A stretch of DNA of 64,000 bases from Dyadobacter fanqingshengii (GTDB taxonomy: Bacteria > Bacteroidota > Bacteroidia > Cytophagales > Spirosomataceae). The DNA is taken from assembly GCF_023822005.2 (NCBI RefSeq), contig NZ_CP098806.1:124001-188000 (forward strand), in the 5' to 3' direction. The notes beneath the pieces were generated by a model, which had not been told where the DNA came from, did no database searches, and saw only the letters and a program-made list of their open reading frames with translations. Positions 18,655 to 28,000 of this stretch are shown here, in pieces. The stretch's first letter is position 1, and each line of letters opens with the position of its first letter. Made by a program: the position numbers and the translations under genes.

Positions 18655-19364
18655 TTAGAATAACCAATCTACAACGCCTTTTGCAAATCCCTGCCAGATG
18701 GCAGAACCAGGAACCCAGGGAAATGCATAGTGGAAAATGGAACAGATAAACAATGAAACCAGGTAAGTATAATAGTTCTTCCCTTTCGTATATTCATATA
18801 TCAACAAGCCAACAAGAAGCACATCGCACAAGGCAAAGGCCACCATCACAGCGGTGTTGAAATCCGTAAAACCCAGATTAATCGTCCTACACCCGGGCCA
18901 AGCAATGCAACGGCTGAGGCGATCATATAACGCATATGCTTGGCCGGTTGCATCTTGTAAACAATGGCTAAAACATAGAGGCTAACAAAAGGGATCAAAG
19001 CAGAGGTGGGAAGATATAAAAACGCCAGGTTCTGCATCTCCGGCATGCGCGGGGCACTTTTCAGGTACTGCGTTTTCATTACCGTTAGCAGCGATAACAC
19101 AATAATGGGAACAAGGATATACGAAAATTTTCCAACCAGCCGGTGCAAATCAAGTCTCTTTTGATAAACAAGTATCGGTTGCACAATCAGCATAGCAAAC
19201 CAGAGCAGCAATAGTACAGTATGGGTGTGATGCACATAAGTTAGCCCGGTAAACGCGGGAAACTGACTGAAATAACTTTTGTAAAAGCCAGCCACCACAA
19301 TGGCGAGTGTGGCCACAAAGAAATAGCTGACGTTTTTATAGGAACGTTCCATGGTATGAAGCAT
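18655..19364 (-). pseudogene. Frameshifted small membrane protein
   Basis: Two minus-strand frames that should be one gene. The first (19364 down to 18846, 172 aa) is a membrane protein with HHTHTVLLLLWFAMLIVQPI and LDLHRLVGKFSYILVPII, ending abruptly at GPGVGRLIWVLRISTPL. The next frame continues smoothly across the stop (LGFTDFNTAV, then MMVAFALCDVLLVGLLIYEY...VVDWLF) to 18655. A single-base loss near 18870-18885 explains the break. The joined product would be about 236 residues with six or seven helices and an H-R-x-x-G-K motif reminiscent of DUF2306-like proteins, though this is uncertain. It may be a true pseudogene, a sequencing error, or two coupled ORFs (they overlap by four bases, ATGA). 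Confidence 0.6.
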
Positions 19365-19426
19365 TAAGATTAATTGGAATAAGCGCCGGCAAGGTGCTGC
19401 ACGCTGAAAATGTTACCGGAGAAAGG

Positions 19427-19756
19427 TTACACTCCCCTGAACCCGGTAGCAATGTTCAGCCTGCGTTCGGGGTTTTGGGTGCTCTGTTCAATGAGCGTAT
19501 TAGGGGCAGTTCCAGCAAACTGCTTAAAATCTTTTACCAAATGCTGGTAGTCGGAATATCCTGTGTGCAAGGCAATGCTGAGCCAATCCAGATCAGGGTT
19601 GAATTCTTTCATTTCATAGGCCTGGTAAAAGCGGCAAATCCGTGCAAAATATTTCGGAGTGATCCCGATCTGCCTGACGAACCTGTTTTCAAACTGACGA
19701 ACACTTAAACAGGCCTGGTCAGCCATCGTTGCCAGGTCAAACCCAAAAATATTCAC
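19427..19756 (-). pseudogene. AraC-type DNA-binding domain lacking its N-terminal domain
   Basis: A 109-residue frame (GTG start at 19756) holding only the AraC/XylS DNA-binding half: a first helix-turn-helix (LATMADQACLSVRQFENRFV), a linker (GITPKYFARICRFYQAYEM) and a second HTH (IALHTGYSDYQHLVKDFKQF). A stop lies in frame eight codons upstream, so the usual effector domain of about 150-200 residues is absent. It precedes the frameshifted membrane gene in the same direction. Both look damaged, which suggests a decaying locus. A functional stand-alone DNA-binding domain is possible. Confidence 0.6.
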
Positions 19757-19952
19757 TCGTAACTGTGATAATTAATAATTTTTTTGCAGCAGAAATTATA
19801 TACTATTCTTCAGGCCTTATCCAGAGAACCTCAAACTTCTTCCCTTCTAAACCAATAAGGTCGCATTAGCTAATTAAATTTTAGAATGTTCTGCAATTTT
19901 TTGTTAATACAAGCTTAACGGCAGATACCCAACAGTTTATTTGCCCGCAGGC

Positions 19953-19960
19953 TAATTTTG
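19953..19960 (+). promoter_or_regulatory. Bacteroidota -7 box candidate upstream of SusC
   Basis: TAATTTTG matches the Bacteroidota sigma-ABfr -7 consensus TAnnTTTG exactly, about 58 bases before the ATG of the SusC gene. No TTG is found at the right distance for a -33 element, so the promoter is only half supported. The rest of the 19757-20017 interval has no recognisable gene. Confidence 0.35.
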
Positions 19961-20017
19961 GTGTTTAATAAATTAAAAAGCGACTGAAAAATTTCTGTCA
20001 TGCAACACTAAAATATT

Positions 20018-23000
20018 ATGAATTCAACATTACGACTATCAAAACTCCTATGTGCTTCTGCATGTCTGATATCCTGGGCTGGATTAAGTGTTGTCCCGTC
20101 CCAAGCGTCTGCTAAAAGCGCTGGTATGGAAGTGTCCTTAAATTTAAAAGATCCCAATTTCAACGATGCGGCCGTTGCCCAGCCAATCTCCGGTAAGGTA
20201 ACGGATGGAACGGGAGCACCATTACCGGGTGCAACGGTTGTTGTGAAAGGAACAACAAAAGGCACGACAACAGATGCTGATGGCAAATTCGTCATTGATG
20301 CCGATGCCAATTCCCTGCTTGAAGTTTCTTTTGTGGGATATGCTGCGAAGGAAGTTGCAGTGAATGGCCAATCAGCCATAGTGGTCCAATTAGACCAGGA
20401 TCTTTCACAATTGAATGAAGTAGTTGTGGTTGGTTACGGAACCCAAAAAAGGTCAGACATTACAGGCGCCATTTCATCTATTAACAGTGAAAGTTTCAAT
20501 AAGGGCGTTGTTACCAACCCGGGTGAACTTTTGCAGGGAAAACTGGCCGGCGTTTCCATTGCTGCAAATAGTGGTGAACCCGGGGCTGCGCAGGATATCA
20601 TCATCAGGGGGATCGGCAGTTTGCGTTCCGGAACACAGCCGCTTTACGTGGTCGATGGATTTTTGCTGGATAACTCTTCTACGGGTGTCCCTGCCAACCC
20701 TCTTAACTTCATTAACCCCAACGATATTGAAAGTATCGATGTGCTGAAAGACGCCAGTGCGACTGCGGTTTACGGGTCAAGAGCATCCAATGGGGTTGTA
20801 GTAATTACCACTAAAAAGGGAAAGGGGAAACCGCAGATTAATTTTGCAGCCTCCACTGCTGTGTCGTCCATGGCCAATCCAATGAACGTTTTCAGCGCGG
20901 ACGATTTTCGTAGACAAGTCGTGGCTGTGGGCGGGACTTTGCAAGATTTTGGTGCAAACACGAATTGGCAGGATGAATTGACACAGAGAGGTGTATCCAA
21001 CACGCTCAATTTGTCCATGAGCGGAGCCAGCACTGAGAACTTTTCCTATTTCGCATCGGTAGGCTATCAGGATCAGGAAGGAATCTTAAAGAATAGCAGG
21101 CTGAAACGCTATTCAGGCAAGTTGAATATGAATCAAAAGGCATTCAACGGCAGGTTGAATATCGATTATAATCTTACGGCTTCCCATACAGAGAACCTGC
21201 GTCCGGATATCACATCGACTATGAGTGATATGCTTAGTTTAAACCCGACGGTTGCTCCATACACGGACGGTCAGCCTACCTTATTAAACACGAACGCTTT
21301 AAATCCTCTTGCCAGGTATAATCTATTCAGTGACAGGGCAATCAGTAACCGCATTTTGGCAAACATTTCACCCTCAATTGAAATAATTGACGGCCTTACT
21401 TATAAGTTGAACTTCGGAGTTGACTATTCCGGTACAAACAGAAACCAGCAGTATAAACCATTCCCGGCAGTTATTAACGAATCTGATATTGCTAATGGGG
21501 TATTGGATAATGCTATCAGTGCGAATACCAATCAACTTGTTGAAAATACGCTTACCTATAATTGGAATCAGGATGTTCATAATGTGACTCTATTGGCAGG
21601 ACATTCTTTCCAGAAGTTTCTGGATGAAACCAGAATAACGACTTACCGCGGTTTTGCAAATAATAATATCGAGCCTATTTATCAGGACCATACCAGTACA
21701 ACGCTGTTTCCTACTGCGGTAAATGCGGACGCCATTAAAAACGAATTGCAGTCCTTCTTCGGCAGAGTGAATTACGTATATGATAATAAGTACATGTTTA
21801 CCGGTACATTTCGTGCCGATGGGTCTTCCAAATTTGGCGAGAATAATAAGTATGGTTATTTCCCTTCTTTTGCATTAGGATGGAACATTAGCAATGAAGA
21901 TTTCATGGACAAATCGTTTTTCAACATCTTGAAGTTACGTGCAAGCTGGGGACGGACTGGTAACCAGGAAATTCCTTCCAAGATCACAAAAGCCAGTTAT
22001 TTAGAGCAGCGACTACAAACAGGAGCCGGAAGTGTCAGCACATATCCTATTGATACAGACGCTACTTCACTGGAAGGTTTTCCATACGGGATTATTTATA
22101 CACGATTGGCAAATCCTGACTTACAATGGGAAGTTTCGACCCAAGTTGATTTGGGACTCGATTTTGCCTTCTTCAATTCCCGGGTGAATGGTACATTGGA
22201 TTATTTCAACAAAAAATCTTCCAACATTCTTTTAGAAGTTGTTCCTTCCGATCCTGTTGAGCCTACCTCAACCTACTGGAACAATATTCCGAATATGATC
22301 ATCCAGAACAACGGCGTCGAATTGACACTGAATTACAGCAGCGACGCCAAACGCGACTTCTCTTACAGTATCGGCGGTAACTTGACCTACATTCAAAATA
22401 AAGTACAGAATTCCCCTTATTCCGTCTTGGCAACCGGGGCAGCCCAGGGTTCTGGCCAGTCTGGCGCGACCATTAATGGCTATATCAACAATGAGTCGTT
22501 AGGGGCATTTTATATGTATCAGTTCGATGGAATTAATCCTGATAATGGCCAGAATTTATTCAGGGACACCAATGGGGATGGCCAGGTATTGGACAATGAC
22601 CGCCTGGTCGTGGGCAGTGCCATTCCTAAAATCATCTATGGATATAATTTAAACTTGAAGTACAAAACATTTGACCTGGGCTTGAATTTCAATGGTGTAG
22701 CAGGAAACAAAATTTTCAATCACACCACCATGACCCTGTTCAACAGGTCGCAATTGGCAAAGTCCAACAATACCACAGATTTTGCTGTTCAATACCCCGA
22801 TGAGGCGTTGACAAATGCCAATATTGTGTCGACACGTTATTTGGAAAATGGCTCTTTCCTGAGGTTGAACAACGCCACACTTTCATACAACCTGCCCTTA
22901 GCCGGAAGCAAGTTGGGGGACGTTTTCAAACGCATCAGTCTAAACTTGACAGGTCAGAACCTGTTTGTCATTACAGATTATTCAGGGTTTGACCCGGAGG

Positions 23001-23104
23001 TCAATACAGGATCTGCTTCTGGTGGTATCCAGACCTTTGGCATCGACCGATTTACATATCCTAGGGCAAGAACATTCCTGCTCGGTCTTAATGTAACATT
23101 CTAA
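20018..23104 (+). CDS. SusC/RagA-type TonB-linked outer-membrane transporter
   Basis: A 1028-residue SusC-family protein with an N-terminal signal, a carboxypeptidase-D-like domain (about residues 56-130, ISGKVTDGTGAPLPGATV), the family tag VVVVGYGTQKRSDITGAIS, a TonB plug (LQGKLAGVSIA, PLYVVDGFLL, IDVLKDASATAVYGSRASNG), and a 22-strand barrel ending ARTFLLGLNVTF. With its SusD partner 42 bases downstream it forms a lidded outer-membrane importer for oligomeric nutrients powered by TonB. The downstream gene is a phosphodiesterase, not a glycosidase, so the ligand may not be a polysaccharide. No ECF sigma/anti-sigma pair lies next to it. Confidence 0.95.
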   Translation: MNSTLRLSKLLCASACLISWAGLSVVPSQASAKSAGMEVSLNLKDPNFNDAAVAQPISGKVTDGTGAPLPGATVVVKGTTKGTTTDADGKFVIDADANSLLEVSFVGYAAKEVAVNGQSAIVVQLDQDLSQLNEVVVVGYGTQKRSDITGAISSINSESFNKGVVTNPGELLQGKLAGVSIAANSGEPGAAQDIIIRGIGSLRSGTQPLYVVDGFLLDNSSTGVPANPLNFINPNDIESIDVLKDASATAVYGSRASNGVVVITTKKGKGKPQINFAASTAVSSMANPMNVFSADDFRRQVVAVGGTLQDFGANTNWQDELTQRGVSNTLNLSMSGASTENFSYFASVGYQDQEGILKNSRLKRYSGKLNMNQKAFNGRLNIDYNLTASHTENLRPDITSTMSDMLSLNPTVAPYTDGQPTLLNTNALNPLARYNLFSDRAISNRILANISPSIEIIDGLTYKLNFGVDYSGTNRNQQYKPFPAVINESDIANGVLDNAISANTNQLVENTLTYNWNQDVHNVTLLAGHSFQKFLDETRITTYRGFANNNIEPIYQDHTSTTLFPTAVNADAIKNELQSFFGRVNYVYDNKYMFTGTFRADGSSKFGENNKYGYFPSFALGWNISNEDFMDKSFFNILKLRASWGRTGNQEIPSKITKASYLEQRLQTGAGSVSTYPIDTDATSLEGFPYGIIYTRLANPDLQWEVSTQVDLGLDFAFFNSRVNGTLDYFNKKSSNILLEVVPSDPVEPTSTYWNNIPNMIIQNNGVELTLNYSSDAKRDFSYSIGGNLTYIQNKVQNSPYSVLATGAAQGSGQSGATINGYINNESLGAFYMYQFDGINPDNGQNLFRDTNGDGQVLDNDRLVVGSAIPKIIYGYNLNLKYKTFDLGLNFNGVAGNKIFNHTTMTLFNRSQLAKSNNTTDFAVQYPDEALTNANIVSTRYLENGSFLRLNNATLSYNLPLAGSKLGDVFKRISLNLTGQNLFVITDYSGFDPEVNTGSASGGIQTFGIDRFTYPRARTFLLGLNVTF

Positions 23105-23146
23105 AAAACAAACGATTCATTACGATCACGTTGACAATCATATCAA

Positions 23147-24895
23147 ATGAAAAATATAAGATTTTACAAAATTCTACCGGTAGTTGTCCTTTTGCTGGGA
23201 TTTCTTGGGTGTACCAATTTGGAGGAAGATATTCTTGACGAGTCTCTGACAGGAACCGGCCAGGCAGAACTTGTCAGTGGATCCATTGCACCGGTATACG
23301 GACTTCTCCGTCAAGGCGTATGGTTGCATACGGCCAATTTCGGATTGCAGGAAGTTGCTTCTGATGAAGGCATTCTTCCTTATCGCGGGGGAACGGACTG
23401 GTACGATGGGGGGAAATTTATTGCAATCCACCAGCATTTGATGACCCCAAGCAACAGCTTGGTAGGGGATACCTGGACAAACATTACGCTAACATTATCC
23501 AGAGCCGTAATCGCTGCGGAAAGATTGAAACTGGAAGCAGAAAAAGGCAATACAGGTGCCCAGGAAGCTTATAATGAAATGGTAGCCATGAAGGCGTACC
23601 TCAATATGATGGCCCTTGATAACTGGGGTATTGTTTTCAAAAAAGAGCTTTCCAGTGAAAGATCTGAGATTCTAAGGAAACAAGAGGCAATTGATTATAT
23701 CGAAAGCGAGCTTCTATCGGTTGTTGACCTAATCAAAAAAGATAGGGACCCGGGTAGGTTGAACCAGAATGCCGTAAGGGCTTTGTTGGCGCGTTTGTAC
23801 TTGAATGCTGCCGTTTACCGCGATCCTTATGGTACACCTGCTTTTAGTAAAGGCGATATGGATAAAGTAATCCAGTATACGAGCTCCATTATTGCTGAAC
23901 CTTATTCATTAGCTCCCGAATATTTTGATTTGTTCAGTGATAATAACCACGTTAACCCTGAGCTAATATTTGCACTTGACCAGAGAGGCGTACTTGAAAC
24001 CGAACATCAGCGGTGGGCTTACTGGCCCATTTCCGGCGACCAGATTCCAAGACCCGAATTTCCAAATACACGGGGAACGGATGCGGTAGCCGCTACTCCT
24101 GATTTTTATCAGACTTGGGTAGATGCTTACGGGAATGTAGATCCAGCCGATGCCGATGCGCGTTTCTTCAAAAAGAATACAATTATACCCGAAGAACTTA
24201 AAGATCTAACCGGGGTAACGCCATTGAATGATGCTGAACATTACTATTGTATAGATGCAACAAAGTTTGAAATGGACCGGGGAATACTCCGGGGTATCAT
24301 ATGGGGCCCGAGAAAAGATGGAGGCGGAAATATTTTGACTTGCAGCGATGGCAAAGTAAGGATTTATCCTGTGATCAACAGAAGAACCAGCGGTGCAAAC
24401 CTAACTTACGTTAACCATACGCGCAATGTTGACTTTACCGGTCCGGGGAGTTTGCACAATACAGGTTACCGCTTTTCGAAGTATCAGTTTAGTCATACCG
24501 CCCCCAATTGCTGTTCTTACAGCAGTGTCGATCTTGTTTTGATTCGCCTTGGAGAGATTTACCTAATGCGTGCCGAGGCCAAATTAAGAAATGGTGACAA
24601 TGCAGGAGCTTTGGCCGATGTCAATACTTTGAGAACTTCCAGAAAAGCCAGACCTGATCAGACTCCTGATGCCTTGAAAAGTATCAGCCTGGATATATTA
24701 TTCCGTGAATCGGGTTTTGAACTTTACTGGGAAGCATTTAGAAGGAATTATCAAATCCGGTTTGGCAAATACGAGGGCAGTTGGACAGGCAAAACTGATA
24801 CGGATGTTAACAAAAGATTGTTCCCGATTCCTCAGCGAGCAGTTGATGGCGCGTCAAGTGAAGAAGGGTTTTTAATACAAAACCAAGGATATTAA
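23147..24895 (+). CDS. SusD/RagB-type nutrient-binding lipoprotein
   Basis: A 582-residue outer-membrane lipoprotein (leader VVVLLLGFLGC, Cys22). The TPR-like helical scaffold of SusD is visible as AVIAAERLKLEAEK, AYNEMVAMKAYLNMMALDNW, and VRALLARLYLNAAV. The C-terminal RagB block is LIRLGEIYLMRAEAKLRNGD, RESGFELYWEAFRRNYQIRF and LFPIPQRAVD. It caps the SusC transporter encoded just upstream and captures its ligand at the cell surface. A strong terminator (24924-24955) follows, so the SusCD pair is probably a transcription unit on its own. Confidence 0.94.
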   Translation: MKNIRFYKILPVVVLLLGFLGCTNLEEDILDESLTGTGQAELVSGSIAPVYGLLRQGVWLHTANFGLQEVASDEGILPYRGGTDWYDGGKFIAIHQHLMTPSNSLVGDTWTNITLTLSRAVIAAERLKLEAEKGNTGAQEAYNEMVAMKAYLNMMALDNWGIVFKKELSSERSEILRKQEAIDYIESELLSVVDLIKKDRDPGRLNQNAVRALLARLYLNAAVYRDPYGTPAFSKGDMDKVIQYTSSIIAEPYSLAPEYFDLFSDNNHVNPELIFALDQRGVLETEHQRWAYWPISGDQIPRPEFPNTRGTDAVAATPDFYQTWVDAYGNVDPADADARFFKKNTIIPEELKDLTGVTPLNDAEHYYCIDATKFEMDRGILRGIIWGPRKDGGGNILTCSDGKVRIYPVINRRTSGANLTYVNHTRNVDFTGPGSLHNTGYRFSKYQFSHTAPNCCSYSSVDLVLIRLGEIYLMRAEAKLRNGDNAGALADVNTLRTSRKARPDQTPDALKSISLDILFRESGFELYWEAFRRNYQIRFGKYEGSWTGKTDTDVNKRLFPIPQRAVDGASSEEGFLIQNQGY

Positions 24896-24923
24896 TCCAA
24901 TTGTGTATCCAAAATAAGTGATT

Positions 24924-24955
24924 AAAGCGGGCTTTGGATTCCATGGCCCGCTTTT
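24924..24955 (+). terminator. Intrinsic terminator after SusD
   Basis: AAAGCGGGC (24924-24932) pairs perfectly with GCCCGCTTT (24946-24954) around a 13-base loop, followed by TTTT. It separates the SusCD pair from the phosphodiesterase gene. Confidence 0.8.
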
Positions 24956-24984
24956 AGATTCTACCGCCAGTTCCAATTTTTCCT

Positions 24985-26067
24985 ATGAAAACAATCCTAA
25001 GTCTAATTATAGCCCTCGCGCTTCCTGTTTTGAAGTCTGAGGACGCCGATAACCTGCCGATCAACAAAATTCAGGTGATCGGTTCTCACAACAGTTACAA
25101 AGAGGCGATCGATCCGGCATTGTTTAAAGTTTTTCAAAAAAGAGATTCCGTTTCATCCAGTAAGATCGACTACGAACATATCGCCATCACCGATCAGTTG
25201 AATATGGGTCTCCGTAATCTGGAAATCGATATTTATCCCGATGAAAAAGGTGGGAGGTACGCGCAACCCAAAGGGCTCGAACTGGCGCCTGGCCAAAAAG
25301 CCTACGATCCCGAGGGCAAAATGAAACAGCCGGGTTTTAAGATCTTGCATGTGCCTGACCTGGATTTCCGAAGCCACTATTTTACATTGAACGAATGCCT
25401 GGAAGATCTGAAAAAATGGTCAGAGGCGCATCCGGACCATACACCGGTTTTCATAACGCTGGAAGCCAAAGGCCGCATTCCAAAGGCTGGGGAAGCAGCT
25501 GCAAATGAAAGTTTTGCGGAAAAGCACTTTGAAGAACTGGATAAAGTACTTTTTGAAAAGCTGGGTAAAAATCACATTATCACGCCAGATGATGTTAGAG
25601 GCAAATACGAAACGCTGGAAAGCGCAGTGCTGGCTGGCAACTGGCCGCTGCTTAAAAATGCGAAAGGGAAATTTCTGTTCTTATTAGACGATAAAGCTGC
25701 GAAAAGGGATATGTATATAGCGGGGCACCCGTCATTAAAAGGCCGCGCGATGTTTGCCTGCGCAGACCCCGGCACGCCCGAGGCTGCGATGACGATCCGT
25801 AATAATCCCAAAGATCCACAGATCAAAGACCTTGTAAACAAAGGGTACATCATCCGTACCCGCGCCGACTCGGATACGCGGGAAGCCAGGATAAATGATA
25901 AAAGCAGTTTTGAGGCGGCCTGTAACTCAGGAGCGCAGATCATTACCACCGACTATTATCTCAAAAGCACCCACTTTAAATCCGACTATTCGGTCAGTTT
26001 TGACGGGAAGAAATATTTCAGGGTGAATCCAGTGTTTACAGCATCAGATCGGGGCGGTGCCAAGTGA
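24985..26067 (+). CDS. Calcium-dependent PI-PLC-like phosphodiesterase, exported
   Basis: A 360-residue secreted protein (MKTILSLIIALALPVL leader). It belongs to the PI-PLC X-domain superfamily, nearest to the 'phosphatidylinositol-specific phospholipase C1-like' bacterial group. The first catalytic His35 lies in QVIGSHNSYKE and the second, His122, in ILHVPDLDFRS. Acidic calcium ligands are expected in LEIDIYPD and FITLEAKG. The C-terminal TTDYYL(KS) strand closes the barrel. Enzymes of this class cleave glycerophospho- or phosphoinositol diesters in the periplasm or outside. The terminator upstream suggests its own promoter, yet it sits next to SusCD on the same strand. The true substrate is unknown. 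Confidence 0.85.
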   Translation: MKTILSLIIALALPVLKSEDADNLPINKIQVIGSHNSYKEAIDPALFKVFQKRDSVSSSKIDYEHIAITDQLNMGLRNLEIDIYPDEKGGRYAQPKGLELAPGQKAYDPEGKMKQPGFKILHVPDLDFRSHYFTLNECLEDLKKWSEAHPDHTPVFITLEAKGRIPKAGEAAANESFAEKHFEELDKVLFEKLGKNHIITPDDVRGKYETLESAVLAGNWPLLKNAKGKFLFLLDDKAAKRDMYIAGHPSLKGRAMFACADPGTPEAAMTIRNNPKDPQIKDLVNKGYIIRTRADSDTREARINDKSSFEAACNSGAQIITTDYYLKSTHFKSDYSVSFDGKKYFRVNPVFTASDRGGAK

Positions 26068-26139
26068 GCCACCCTTAAAAAATGAGATAATATTGGGCGT
26101 CTATCTTAGCGAGTTAGATAAGTTTAATGATATACACCA

Positions 26140-27735
26140 ATGAGGTATTACTTATTTTTAATAATTACTTCAATTCTTTATTTGTCAATTAGTTATGAAG
26201 CTTTGGCTGACTTGCGATCCAAGTCAGCCAAAGACGCTTTATCTCCTGATTCGTCTTACATTAAAATCCGTAAACAGCTTGACCTGTCTTTAAAAAATGG
26301 TGATGTGACGAGAGCGGCAATCTGCTATCAGCAAATCGGCGACATCTTGTTTGAGGAAGGAGCCATGTCCCAGGCGCTTTCTTACTACCACAAAGCGGAC
26401 GGTTATTTTAAAAAAGATACGAGCCTTTTAAATCTTGGCAACAACCTGAACAGGATAGGCAGGATTTATTTTAAAAACAACCGCAGCGCGACGGCACTAG
26501 CTAATTTCCGCGAAGCGCTCCGCGTGTTTCAGATTGAGGGTAATCATAGAGGAATTGCAGAAAGTTATGGATATATCGGTCAGGTATATGAACAAAAAGG
26601 AGCTTACGACAGCTCGCACATCTATCAGGAACTTGCATTGTCCGAGTTTAAAAGCCTGAATGATAAGAGTCAGATTGCTTTTACATATTCACGTATTGGC
26701 AGCATTTATGAAGATCAGGGTAAATTTCAGCCAGCATTAAAGTATTTTTTAGCCGCTTACAGAATATACAATGACGGCCCTGCCAAAGTGGAACTTGCCG
26801 CGGTGCTCAATAACATTGGCGATACTTACCGTAAAATGGGCAACTATCTCCAGGCATTGTCTTACAGTAAAAAAGCTGAATTGCTGTCAGCCCGGCTTCA
26901 TGATAACCGGCAACTTAGCAGCGCACATCGCGATCTTGCGAAGACATTCGAGCAGCTCGGCAGTTTTGATAGCGCTTATTATTACAGTGAAAAATCAAGG
27001 CTTGCCTATTCAAAAAGCTACAATACGGATAGCGAAGAACGACTGAACCTGATCCAGACTCTTTTTGACGTCCAGCGCAAGGACAATGAAATTCTCCAAC
27101 TGGAAAATAAAAACCGCGTAAGCCAGATCATAACTATTTCCGTATTCGTCATTAGCATACTGGCTACGTTTCTCGGTGTGAGTTTGCTTAGCCGCCAGCG
27201 CTTGAAGATTAAGAACAGCAAAGACTTGTATGAAACCCGCCAGAAATCCATGGAGCTGGAACTTCACAACAAGCATCTACATCAGGAGGGTTTAAAAGCA
27301 GAATTGGAGCTGAGAAGTAAAGAACTTACCAGCATTACCCTGCACATGATTAAAAAGAACGAGGTGCTTGAAGAGCTTAAAAGTAAACTCGCTTCCATTG
27401 TCAAAGATGACAAACGCGACCAGCGAAAGGAATTGAAGCAACTCCTGGAACAAATTGATGTAAACAGTAATCAGGATAAAAACTGGGAGGATTTTCGGGT
27501 CGTTTTTGAGTATGTGCATAAAGACTTTTTCGAAAAACTCATCAAGCATTCAGGCTTGCTTACCACAACGGATCTTCGTTTCCTTGCGCTGCTTAAAATG
27601 AACCTGAACTCCGCCGATATCGCTACAATGCTTGCTGTTTCTCAAACCAGTTTGCGCACGACCAGGTATCGATTACGCAAAAAACTCCAATTACCTGAGG
27701 AGGCCAGTCTTCAAAATTTTATTCATAATCTCTGA
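26140..27735 (+). CDS. Membrane TPR regulator with C-terminal LuxR-type HTH
   Basis: A 531-residue protein. A signal peptide (MRYYLFLIITSILYLSISY) leads into about six TPRs (AICYQQIGDILFEEGAMSQA, LNNIGDTYRKMGNYLQALSY), so the sensor half is periplasmic. A single membrane helix near residues 330-350 (SVFVISILATFLGVSLL) is followed by a cytoplasmic coiled coil and a LuxR/GerE-like winged helix (LLTTTDLRFLALLKMNL, TMLAVSQTSLRTTRYRLRKK). This one-component architecture is common in Bacteroidota as a transcription regulator of adjacent loci. It lies between the phosphodiesterase gene and a TonB-receptor gene on the same strand and is the obvious candidate regulator of this block. Confidence 0.85.
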   Translation: MRYYLFLIITSILYLSISYEALADLRSKSAKDALSPDSSYIKIRKQLDLSLKNGDVTRAAICYQQIGDILFEEGAMSQALSYYHKADGYFKKDTSLLNLGNNLNRIGRIYFKNNRSATALANFREALRVFQIEGNHRGIAESYGYIGQVYEQKGAYDSSHIYQELALSEFKSLNDKSQIAFTYSRIGSIYEDQGKFQPALKYFLAAYRIYNDGPAKVELAAVLNNIGDTYRKMGNYLQALSYSKKAELLSARLHDNRQLSSAHRDLAKTFEQLGSFDSAYYYSEKSRLAYSKSYNTDSEERLNLIQTLFDVQRKDNEILQLENKNRVSQIITISVFVISILATFLGVSLLSRQRLKIKNSKDLYETRQKSMELELHNKHLHQEGLKAELELRSKELTSITLHMIKKNEVLEELKSKLASIVKDDKRDQRKELKQLLEQIDVNSNQDKNWEDFRVVFEYVHKDFFEKLIKHSGLLTTTDLRFLALLKMNLNSADIATMLAVSQTSLRTTRYRLRKKLQLPEEASLQNFIHNL

Positions 27736-27837
27736 CGTCGACCCGGTGATTTGTCCTCTTGTTACCAAGTTTTGAATCTGTTAACACAATGATAATGGCG
27801 GCGCAAATATTTATAAATAATTGATAATGAGCTTATT

Positions 27838-27905
27838 ACACAGGTTATTACTTGAATGTAGACGATTTGATAACGCTTTGGCAACCTGTGTAGACGTTTG
27901 GTAAC
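27838..27905 (+). promoter_or_regulatory. Direct and inverted repeats upstream of the TonB receptor
   Basis: Near-identical copies GTAGACGATTTGATAAC (27858-27874) and GTAGACGTTTGGTAAC (27890-27905) are 32 bases apart, about three helical turns. An exact inverted repeat, ACACAGGTT (27838-27846) with AACCTGTGT (27883-27891), encloses the first copy. The layout fits an operator for a dimeric or multimeric regulator such as the LuxR-HTH protein encoded just upstream. The remainder of 27736-28000 is AT-rich and has no gene. Confidence 0.45.
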
Positions 27906-28000
27906 CGGCAAAAATTAGCTTCCTGCAAATTCATAATGACCTTTACATCGCCAGGCAAAAAAACCATTATCTCACCATTGAATTGACTCAGGAAAAACCT

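Noticed and set aside
19785..19860. A minus-strand 20-codon frame with protein-like end (LIGLEGKKFEVLWIRPEE) between AraC and SusC
   Set aside because: Too short, no start codon, and no recognised neighbour; possibly a chance frame.
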